Shown: piece after piece, positions 1 through 4,959 of the stretch
Layout of the letters: each line of letters starts with the position of its first letter
Position numbering within the stretch: position 1 is the stretch's first letter
NCBI GenBank assembly: GCA_028717525.1
Contig: JAQUNT010000223.1
Location: forward strand, 1 to 5,019
Origin: Elusimicrobiota bacterium
GTDB lineage: Bacteria > Elusimicrobiota > Elusimicrobia > UBA1565 > UBA9628
Direction: 5' to 3'
DNA length: 5,019 nt
The notes under the pieces: generated by a model
Told to the model about the DNA's origin: nothing
The model's database searches: none
What the model saw: only the letters and a program-made list of their open reading frames with translations
Position numbers and translations under genes: made by a program

Positions 1-1
1 C

Positions 2-694
2 ATGCGCTACTCCGCCCTGCTCCAGGCCTCCCCCGCGCTCGCCGAGTGGGGCGGCGGCCTGCTGAGGCTGCTGGGGCTCATCTCGATCCTCGTGGCCGCG
101 GTCTTCATCCTGTTCCAGCATGACGGCAAGCGCCTGCTGGCCTACCACAGCGTCGAGCATCTGGGCATCATCGCCTTGGGCCTGGGCCTGGGGGGGCTGG
201 GGCGGTTCGCGGCCCTGTTCCACGCCTTGAACCACTCCCTGTGCAAGAGCACGGGGTTCTTCTGCATGGGGCGCCTCGGGCGGCTCTACGGCAGCAACGA
301 CCTCCGGCGGATCTCGGGCGCGGCGCAGAGCGACCGGGTCTGGGGCGGCGGGCTCTTCTTTAGCTTCCTGGCCCTGCTGGGCGCGGCGCCCTTCGCCATC
401 TTCCTCAGCGAGCTCTTGATCGTCAAGGCCGCCCTGGACCAAGGGGCCTACGCGGCCCTGCTCGTCTTCCTGGCCGGGACCAGCATCATCTTCGTGAGCG
501 CCCTGCGCCATGCCATCGGGGCGGCCTTGGGCGAGCCTCCGCCGGGCCTGCGCTCCGAAGGGAAGACCGGGCCGGCCGAGGCCGCGGTGGTCCTGGCGCC
601 GCTGGCCGCCCTGCTCGTGATGGGGCTCTGGATGCCCGAGCCTCTGCGCGCGGTGCTGGAGCGGGCCGCGGCGATCCTGGGGGGGCGGCCATGA
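2..694 (+). CDS. HyfF/NuoL-type proton-translocating membrane subunit of an Ehr/group 4 hydrogenase-like complex, C-terminal part (5' end outside the window)
   Basis: This is the C-terminal 230 residues of an antiporter-like (Proton_antipo_M family) integral membrane subunit, which would move H+ or Na+ when driven by the redox arm encoded downstream. Hydrophobic stretches lie near residues 20-38, 54-72, 74-92, 115-134, 148-168 and 191-212. The family signature DGKRLLAYHSVEHLG (41-55) is followed by FHALNHSLCKS (73-83); conserved charged or protonatable residues visible are K43, E52, H53, H74, H78 and K82, with E137 and K142 in a later helix (FLSELLIVK). The KRLLAY.SVEH form resembles E. coli HyfF more than NuoL or NuoM. 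Full-length relatives have roughly 480-520 residues, so about half is missing; the ATG at base 2 is probably internal and the frame is open to the window edge. The stop overlaps the next start (ATGA, 691-694), implying translational coupling. The family is confident; the exact subunit name is less so. Confidence 0.88.
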   Translation: MRYSALLQASPALAEWGGGLLRLLGLISILVAAVFILFQHDGKRLLAYHSVEHLGIIALGLGLGGLGRFAALFHALNHSLCKSTGFFCMGRLGRLYGSNDLRRISGAAQSDRVWGGGLFFSFLALLGAAPFAIFLSELLIVKAALDQGAYAALLVFLAGTSIIFVSALRHAIGAALGEPPPGLRSEGKTGPAEAAVVLAPLAALLVMGLWMPEPLRAVLERAAAILGGRP

Positions 695-2121
695 CCACGG
701 TCCACAACGCCGAGCCCGTGGCGTTGGACATGGTCGCGCCGCTGGAGCCCGCGCGCTTCCGAGACGAGGTCGCGGCGGCGGTCCGGGGGGGAGCCCGGCT
801 GTCGGCCTGGTTCCATCATCAGGGGCGGCTCTGGGCCGCGCTGGCCCGCGACGAGGCCGGCGAGATCCAGCTGGCCTGCGCCCCGGTCCAGGGCTCCTAC
901 CCGGCCCTGACCCCGCGCTGCGCTCAAGCGCACTGGTTCGAGCGGGAGCTCTTCGAGGACTCCGGCATCCGGCCGGAGGGGCATCCCGGCTTGAAGCCCA
1001 TCAGGTCCGGCACCGCCGATTTCTTCCGGGTGGAGGGCGAGGAGATCCACGAGGTGGCGGTCGGGCCGGTGCATGCCGGAGTCATAGAGCCCGGGCACTT
1101 CCGGTTCCAATGCCACGGCGAGGACGTCCTGCATCTGGAGATCTCCTTGGGCTACCAGCACCGGGGCGTCGAGGCCATGCTGGCGGGCGGTCCGGACCGG
1201 CGCACCATCCACGTGGTGGAGACCTTGGCCGGGGACACCTCCGCGGGCCACGGCGCCGCCTACTGCCAGGCCGTGGAGGCGCTCTCGGGCGCGCGGGTCT
1301 CGGCCCGGGCCATGGCTTTGCGCGGCGTGGCGCTGGAGCTCGAGAGGCTGGCCAACCATGCCGGCGACCTGGGGGCCCTGGCCAACGACGTGGGCTACCT
1401 GCCCACGGCCTCCTTCTGCGGCCGCATCCGGGGGGACTTCCTCAATATGACGGCCCTGCTCTGCGGCAGCCGGTTCGGGCGGGGCCTGCTGCGTCCGGGC
1501 GGGGTCGGGTTCGACGCCGAGGCGGGCCTGCGCCGGGAGCTGCTCCGGCGTCTGGACGAGGCGCTCCGGGACGCGGCCGGGGCCGTGGAACTGCTCTGGA
1601 AATCCGAGTCGGTCATGGCGCGCTTCGAGGGCGCGGGGACCCTGGCCGCGGAGTCCTGCCTGGAGCTGGGCCTGGTCGGCCCGGCCGCCCGCGCCGCCGG
1701 CCTGGACCGCGACGTGCGCCACGATTTCCCGCACGGGGTCTACGCCTTCGCCCAGATCCCGGTCTCCACCGCCCGCACCGGCGACGTCTTCGCCCGCGCC
1801 TACGTGCGCTGGCTGGAGCTGCAGCGCTCCGCGGCCTTCGTGCGCGACCTGCTCGAGCACCTGCCCCAGGGGCGGCTGCGCGCGGAGACCGGCCCGCTCG
1901 CGGCGGAGCGCATCTGCGTCTCCTTGGTCGAGGGCTGGCGCGGCGAGATCTGCCACGTCGCGGTCACCGACGGGCAGGGGCGCTTCTCCCGCTACAAGGT
2001 CGTCGACCCCTCCTTCCACAACTGGTTCGGCCTGGCCGCGGCCATGCGGGGCCAGCCCATCTCGGATTTTCCGCTCTGCAACAAGAGCTTCAACCTGTCC
2101 TATTGCGGCCATGACCTGTGA
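691..2121 (+). CDS. NuoCD/HycE-like large subunit lacking all Ni-Fe-binding cysteines (Ehr-type)
   Basis: 476 residues. Residues 1 to about 105 are a NuoC-like (30-kDa subunit) domain with the signature YPALTPRCAQAHWFEREL (70-87) and GIRPEGHPGLKPIR (92-105). Residues from about 118 are a NuoD/hydrogenase large-subunit domain: VGPVHAGVIEPGHFRF (124-139) and LEISLGYQHRGVEAML (149-164). In active [NiFe] enzymes the next motif is ICGICS..H; here it is LAGDTSAGH (179-187), with Ala180 and Thr183 in place of the cysteines. The C-terminal DPCxxC motif is NLSYCGHD (468-475), with Ser470 and Gly473 in place of the cysteines. The surroundings (S184, H187, AYCQAVE) are well kept, so the fold is intact while the metal site is absent. 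Unlike maturing hydrogenases there is almost nothing after the second motif, so no C-terminal peptide to cleave. This is the known pattern of energy-converting hydrogenase-related (Ehr) complexes. The reaction is unknown; a quinone-type or other bound substrate is inference. The start overlaps the upstream stop by four bases, with only a G-run before it. Confidence 0.9.
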   Translation: MTTVHNAEPVALDMVAPLEPARFRDEVAAAVRGGARLSAWFHHQGRLWAALARDEAGEIQLACAPVQGSYPALTPRCAQAHWFERELFEDSGIRPEGHPGLKPIRSGTADFFRVEGEEIHEVAVGPVHAGVIEPGHFRFQCHGEDVLHLEISLGYQHRGVEAMLAGGPDRRTIHVVETLAGDTSAGHGAAYCQAVEALSGARVSARAMALRGVALELERLANHAGDLGALANDVGYLPTASFCGRIRGDFLNMTALLCGSRFGRGLLRPGGVGFDAEAGLRRELLRRLDEALRDAAGAVELLWKSESVMARFEGAGTLAAESCLELGLVGPAARAAGLDRDVRHDFPHGVYAFAQIPVSTARTGDVFARAYVRWLELQRSAAFVRDLLEHLPQGRLRAETGPLAAERICVSLVEGWRGEICHVAVTDGQGRFSRYKVVDPSFHNWFGLAAAMRGQPISDFPLCNKSFNLSYCGHDL

Positions 2122-2125
2122 GGGA
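2120..2125 (+). promoter_or_regulatory. Shine-Dalgarno sequence of the small-subunit gene
   Basis: GAGGGA overlaps the large-subunit stop codon (TGA, 2119-2121) and lies 5 bases before the ATG at 2131. It supports that start and re-initiation by ribosomes finishing the upstream gene. Confidence 0.5.
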
Positions 2126-2130
2126 CCTTC

Positions 2131-2880
2131 ATGTTCAAGGCGCTGATCGCGAGGCTTAAGCAGGGGCATCGGACCACGCCCTGGCCGGACGGCCCGGCCC
2201 CGGAGCTGCCCGAGCGCTTCGCGGGGCGGCCCCGGCTCGACGCCTCGCGCTGCCGGGACGGCTGCGCGGCCTGCGCCGCGGTCTGCCCCACCGGGGCGCT
2301 CTCCGGCGGGGCTCTGGACCTGGGCCGGTGCCTCTTCTGCCGGGCCTGCGTGGAGGCCTGCCCCGAGCGGGCGGTGGAGTTCACGCGCGAGCCGGCCATG
2401 GCGGCGCGGCGGCGCGAGGACCTGGTGGTCCGAGGCGGAGCCTACCGGCTCGCCGAGGCGCTGGAGGCGGAGTCGCGCCGGGTCTTCGGCCGCAGCCTCA
2501 AGCTGCGGCAGGTCAGCGCGGGCGGCTGCAACGCCTGCGAGTCCGACCTCAACGTCCTGGGCACCATCGGCTGGGACCTGGGGCGCTTCGGGGTGCAGTT
2601 CGTGGCCTCGCCCCGGCATGCCGACGGCCTCCTGGTGACGGGCCCGGTGACCGCGAACATGCGGGAGGCCCTGCTCAAGACCTGGGCCGCCGTGCCTTCT
2701 CCCAAGCTGGTCATCGCGGCGGGAGCCTGCGCCATCTCAGGGGGGCCGTACCGCGGCCGGCCCGAGGCGCACGACGGCTGCGGCCAGCTCCTGCCGGTGG
2801 ACCTCTTCATCCCGGGTTGTCCGCCCCATCCCCTGACGACTCTCGACGGGATCCTGCGCCTGTTGGGGCGTCTCGGCTAG
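2131..2880 (+). CDS. Fused ferredoxin-NuoB-like electron-transfer small subunit (HyfH-HyfI fusion)
   Basis: 249 residues. Residues about 37-85 are a 2[4Fe-4S] ferredoxin domain. The first motif is C41-x3-C45-x2-C48-x3-C52-P and the second C67-x2-C70-x2-C73-x3-C77-P; the first spacing is one residue longer than the usual C-x2-C. Residues about 123-249 are a NuoB/HyfI-like small-subunit domain with GGCNACES (131-138), GACAIS (198-203) and PGCPPHP (228-234). C133, C136, C200 and C230 can hold the proximal [4Fe-4S] cluster. The CxxC spacing is hydrogenase-like and not the adjacent-cysteine form of complex I. In Hyf/Hyc complexes these two domains are separate proteins; here one chain would wire a cytosolic donor to the large subunit. 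All cluster ligands are present, in contrast to the missing Ni-Fe ligands next door. It begins 9 bases after the large-subunit stop and is the last gene of the operon. Its TAG stop shares a CTAG palindrome with the convergent gene. There is no twin-arginine signal, so it faces the cytoplasm. Confidence 0.9.
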   Translation: MFKALIARLKQGHRTTPWPDGPAPELPERFAGRPRLDASRCRDGCAACAAVCPTGALSGGALDLGRCLFCRACVEACPERAVEFTREPAMAARRREDLVVRGGAYRLAEALEAESRRVFGRSLKLRQVSAGGCNACESDLNVLGTIGWDLGRFGVQFVASPRHADGLLVTGPVTANMREALLKTWAAVPSPKLVIAAGACAISGGPYRGRPEAHDGCGQLLPVDLFIPGCPPHPLTTLDGILRLLGRLG

Positions 2881-4541
2881 GCCGCGCGCAGGACCCGCTT
2901 GAGGTCGGTCCAGCAGGTGACGGCGAAGACCGTGCCGAACTCCAAGGCCCGGCCCAGCCAGCCCCGCACGGTCCGGTCGCGGACCATGGGCGAGGCCGCG
3001 GCGCCGGAGCCCGCGGCCAGGGCTTCCTCCAGGGCCGCGTCGTCCGCGAAGACCAGGAAGTCCCCGTTGGGGTGGACCAGCGAGAGCAGGCCCGGCGAGG
3101 GATGCAGCGGGTGTTCGTGCGGGGTGATGGGGTTGGCCTTCTGCAGGCCCAGCGCCTCCCACCGCGCGACGAGCCGTTCGTTGAAGGCCGCCACCCGGCC
3201 CTCGGCTCCCTCCACGGCCAGGGGCTCGGCGTCCATGTCGCTGGTGGGGGTGGCGGCGCCCCGGGCGAAGCTGCCCATGAGCACCACGCCCAGGACCCGG
3301 TCCGGGCTGTCGGGCTCCTCGGCCAGGGTCTGCCGGACGGCCTCCGCGAAAGCCTTGATGATCTCCGGCGCGCCCTGGCGCTGGAACGCGTCGATCTCGT
3401 CGGTCTTGTCCTTGAGCGCCAAGGAGTCGAAGAACGGGGCGATGTCGCGCGCCGGCATGACGGAGGCGAGCAGGAGCGCGTCGCGGATGTGCTTCTTCAT
3501 GTTGGAGTGGGCGCGGTGGGCCGCGTTGAAGACCAGGATGCGTCCCAGGAAGCGCTCGAAGGCCTCGCGCGTCTCGGGCCCGACGCCGGGCCCGTCGAAG
3601 AACCGGTCGAAGGTGCGCCGGGATTCCTCCAGCACCGCCCGGTCGTTGAGCGCGGCGAAGCCCAGCACGTAGAAGACCCCGGTCTCGCCCATGACCCTCA
3701 TATAGGAGAAGAAGGTCCGCGGCCGGGTCACCGCCGAAGCCTCCCCGCGCGCGGCGAGCTTGGCCCGCTTCTCCTGGTAGCTCGGCCAAAGCTCCGCGAT
3801 GTGGGTGACGGTGTACCAGTAGAAATGGTGGCCCAGCAGGCGCGCGTGCATGAGGCGGTCTTGCAGGGCGGCGCGCAGTCCGGTCTGGGGACGGTAGCTG
3901 TGGCGCCGGGCGGCGGCCTGCGGCGGGGCGCGCGCGGCCGCGGGTCCCGCCGGGGCGAGGGACGCGGAGACCGCGTTCGCGCCGGGACCGAGCTCCCCGC
4001 CCTTGGCCGGGGCGGCCGGCAGCCGCGCGGCCGTGAAGAACCGGGCGCCCAGGTCGCGGGCTTTCTCCGGCGAGATCGTCGCGGGGCCGGCGCCGAGCTC
4101 GGAGGAAAGGCTCTGGTACTCGGCGCGGCGCTCCGGCGAGAGCGCCGCGGGGACTTCGCCCCTTTCGGGAGCGGAGAACGCCTGCGCTGCAGGGGCGGCG
4201 CGCCCGGGCGCGCCGGACCAACTCAAGGCGACCGGCGCCTGCGGTATGGGAAGTTCCGCAGGTGCCGGCCGGACGGATTTCCCTGCGGCCGGCGCCACGA
4301 CGGGGGCGGCCGGGGCGGAGAGTCCGGACCTCAGGCCAGGGGCCTGCAGGGACCCGGCGGATAGACCGGCCACTGCGCCGGCGGGCGCCGCGACCAAGGC
4401 CGGGCCGTGGACCCCGCTCGGGCCGCCCACGCGGACCTCGCAGCGGATGACGGCCGCGGCCGAGGCTGAGACCGCGGCCAGGCCGCAGGCGGAAAGGAGC
4501 AGGAGGCAGCGCCGAGCGCGCTTGGTTCCGGTCATCGGCAT
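2877..4541 (-). CDS. Predicted exported protein with C-terminal polymerase-beta-like nucleotidyltransferase domain
   Basis: 554 residues; I recognise no named family for the whole protein. The N-terminus has basic residues (TKRARR, 6-11) and a hydrophobic run (12-31) ending in SASAAA, a plausible signal peptidase I site; LSAC (16-19) could alternatively be a lipobox. Residues about 35-210 are Ala/Pro/Gly-rich and low in complexity, with a copy of a palindromic repeat at residues 82-103. Residues about 215-405 look alpha-helical and include a Tyr/Phe/His-rich part (HHFYWYTVTH). Residues 415-500 carry VVLMGSFARGAATPTSDMD (419-437): the G-S...S-D-x-D motif of nucleotidyltransferases, with D435 and D437 as likely metal ligands and D494 (GDFLVF) a candidate third. 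Export of such a domain is odd because nucleotide triphosphates are scarce outside the cytoplasm; it may be a degenerate or binding-only domain, or the N-terminus may be a membrane anchor. The gene is convergent with the operon, and a -10 box abuts its start. A start at M3 (base 4535) is equally possible. The frame is well supported; the activity is inference. Confidence 0.8.
   Translation of the reverse strand: MPMTGTKRARRCLLLLSACGLAAVSASAAAVIRCEVRVGGPSGVHGPALVAAPAGAVAGLSAGSLQAPGLRSGLSAPAAPVVAPAAGKSVRPAPAELPIPQAPVALSWSGAPGRAAPAAQAFSAPERGEVPAALSPERRAEYQSLSSELGAGPATISPEKARDLGARFFTAARLPAAPAKGGELGPGANAVSASLAPAGPAAARAPPQAAARRHSYRPQTGLRAALQDRLMHARLLGHHFYWYTVTHIAELWPSYQEKRAKLAARGEASAVTRPRTFFSYMRVMGETGVFYVLGFAALNDRAVLEESRRTFDRFFDGPGVGPETREAFERFLGRILVFNAAHRAHSNMKKHIRDALLLASVMPARDIAPFFDSLALKDKTDEIDAFQRQGAPEIIKAFAEAVRQTLAEEPDSPDRVLGVVLMGSFARGAATPTSDMDAEPLAVEGAEGRVAAFNERLVARWEALGLQKANPITPHEHPLHPSPGLLSLVHPNGDFLVFADDAALEEALAAGSGAAASPMVRDRTVRGWLGRALEFGTVFAVTCWTDLKRVLRAA
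4232..4296 (-). repeat. Palindromic composite repeat, copy 1, inside the linker-coding part of the nucleotidyltransferase gene
   Basis: Two overlapping hairpins, best described on the - strand. The first (4296-4261) has arms GGCGCCGGCCG and CGGCCGGCACC (11 bp, one G-T) around the 14-nt loop CAGGGAAATCCGTC. The second (4268-4232) has arms CCGGCACCTGCGG and CCGCAGGCGCCGG (13 bp, one G-T) around the 11-nt loop AACTTCCCATA. The right arm of the first and left arm of the second share 4261-4268, so both cannot form fully at once. The same order of a 14-nt-loop then an 11-nt-loop hairpin recurs at 4833-4910 on the other strand. It encodes APAAGKSVRPAPAELPIPQAP of the secreted protein's linker, that is, it is carried in frame. 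High GC alone makes stems easy to find; the matching loops are what make this a repeat. Confidence 0.75.
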
Positions 4542-4542
4542 A

Positions 4543-4548
4543 ATTATA
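4543..4548 (-). promoter_or_regulatory. Putative -10 box (TATAAT) abutting the start of the exported nucleotidyltransferase-like gene
   Basis: A perfect TATAAT on the - strand ends one base before the ATG at 4541. Transcription normally starts about 7 bases downstream, which falls at 4536-4535, the A of a second in-frame ATG (M3). No purine-rich ribosome site precedes either ATG. The -35 position (about 4571-4566, TGGCCG) is a poor match. This suggests a leaderless mRNA beginning at M3. In very GC-rich DNA a chance TATAAT here is unlikely but not excluded. Confidence 0.5.
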
Positions 4549-4686
4549 GGAGGGATGCGCTTGGCCGGCCACGGCCCTTGGGCCCAGTCCCGCGGGAGAT
4601 TTTAGGCCTGCGCCGGACCTGCCCAAAGTCCTAGGAGCCTGAGCTGGACGGGATTGCGATGGCGAGCTGTATTGGTAAAACCGTAT

Positions 4687-4707
4687 ATGCTGTCAGCATC
4701 TTTTTTT
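4687..4707 (+). terminator. Weak Rho-independent terminator-like hairpin with T7
   Basis: ATGCT-GTC-AGCAT forms a 5-bp stem with a 3-nt loop, followed by C and seven T. The stem is short and AT-containing, so termination would be weak. No + strand gene lies just upstream (the preceding 1.7 kb is coded on the other strand), so it would end only an unknown short or antisense transcript. Confidence 0.3.
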
Positions 4708-4709
4708 GA

Positions 4710-4731
4710 TTTCCGCCAGCGCTGGAGGGAA
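4710..4731. repeat. Imperfect 22-bp inverted repeat centred on CCAGCGCTGG
   Basis: TTTCCGCCAGC and GCTGGAGGGAA are inverted copies with 9 of 11 positions matching; the centre, CCAGCGCTGG (4716-4725), is a perfect 10-bp palindrome. The lack of a loop fits a dimeric regulator's operator better than an RNA hairpin. It lies about 170 bases before the next annotated start on one side and 230 on the other, so its target is unclear. Confidence 0.3.
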
Positions 4732-4832
4732 TTACATTAAAGCATTGGCATTTACATCATAATTCGACAACGAGGTCGCCGCCGCTCTGCGCGGCGCCGG
4801 AGGCGGCGCGCCCGTAGATTCTGCCGGTGCCT

Positions 4833-4910
4833 GCCTGGCGTGAGGAAGTCCGTCCGCCAGGCATCTGGGGAGCTTCCGATGCCCCAGGTGCGGAACTTCC
4901 GATACCGCAG
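4833..4910 (+). repeat. Palindromic composite repeat, copy 2, intergenic: one 14-nt-loop hairpin plus two tandem 11-nt-loop hairpins
   Basis: Hairpin 1: arms GCCTGGCG (4833-4840) and CGCCAGGC (4855-4862), loop TGAGGAAGTCCGTC. Hairpin 2: arms GCATCTGGGG (4861-4870) and CCCCAGGTGC (4882-4891, one T-G), loop AGCTTCCGATG. Hairpin 3: arms TGCGG (4889-4893) and CCGCA (4905-4909), loop AACTTCCGATA. Hairpins 2 and 3 sit in two exactly adjacent 23-bp units (4865-4887, 4888-4910) that match at 18 of 23 positions. The hairpin 1 loop matches the loop of copy 1 at 10 of 14 positions, all differences being transitions. The stretch 4889-4913 matches copy 1 (reverse strand) at 24 of 25. Stem differences between related hairpins are compensated. 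It lies just upstream of the next gene's promoter-like site, so it would be outside that mRNA if transcription starts at 4960. Confidence 0.8.
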
Positions 4911-4944
4911 GCGGCCGCCGGCCGCCGCGCGGCCCGCGCAACTT

Positions 4945-4953
4945 TGTTAGAAT
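4945..4953 (+). promoter_or_regulatory. Putative extended -10 element (TGTTAGAAT) for the gene at 4960
   Basis: TG-T-TAGAAT fits the extended -10 pattern TGnTATAAT with one mismatch. Six bases separate it from the ATG at 4960, placing the expected transcription start on or next to that A, i.e. a leaderless mRNA. There is no Shine-Dalgarno sequence before the ATG and no recognisable -35 box (GC-rich at 4924-4930). The TAG within the box is also an in-frame stop, so translation cannot start further upstream. Confidence 0.55.
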
Positions 4954-4959
4954 CATCTC

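Larger units (their letters stand above)
4651..4770. other. AT-rich island in the 418-base intergenic region, no gene found
   Basis: A hand count gives about 42% GC over these 120 bases, against roughly 70% or more around it. It contains a small hairpin with a T7 tract (4687-4707) and an imperfect dyad (4710-4731). No ORF of convincing length, no tRNA and no known RNA motif is visible. The flanks 4549-4650 and 4771-4832 are GC-rich; I see nothing in them beyond short GC palindromes. It may be a promoter or regulatory zone, a remnant of transferred DNA, or the site of a small RNA. Confidence 0.5.

Noticed and set aside
1101..1126. CACTTCCGGTTCCAATG as another member of the CTTCCGAT-loop hairpin family
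   Set aside because: Only a 4-bp stem can form and the loop diverges after CTTCCG; it encodes the conserved EPGHFRFQ region of the large subunit.
448..2619. A 723-residue open frame on the - strand across the hydrogenase-like operon
   Set aside because: It is the antisense shadow of well-recognised NuoCD- and NuoB-like genes; high GC removes stop codons. Its composition is Ala/Gly/Arg-rich and it shows no known motif.
2328..4364. A 678-residue + strand open frame running from the small-subunit gene through the convergent gene
   Set aside because: It overlaps two better supported genes in other frames and has no domain signature; a GC-driven shadow.
4659..4709. A 16-codon ORF (ATG GCG AGC ... 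TTT TTT TGA) in the AT-rich island
   Set aside because: Too short, ends inside the T-tract, and has no clear ribosome site; indistinguishable from chance.
4841..4854. GAGGAAGTCCG resembles the conserved GAGGAAAGTCCGG of bacterial RNase P RNA
   Set aside because: One base is missing and the rest of the RNase P core and length are absent; the segment is the loop of a repeated hairpin.
4833..4910. Short repeats as a possible CRISPR array
   Set aside because: Only two adjacent 23-bp units with no spacers between them and no cas genes in the window.
4911..4925. GCGGCC-GCC-GGCCGC hairpin upstream of the gene at 4960 as a terminator
   Set aside because: No T-tract follows, and such GC palindromes are expected by chance in this composition.
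4732..4956. A 74-residue - strand open frame in the intergenic region
   Set aside because: It is made almost entirely of the reverse strand of the palindromic repeat and GC-rich flanks, with no ribosome site and no recognisable fold.
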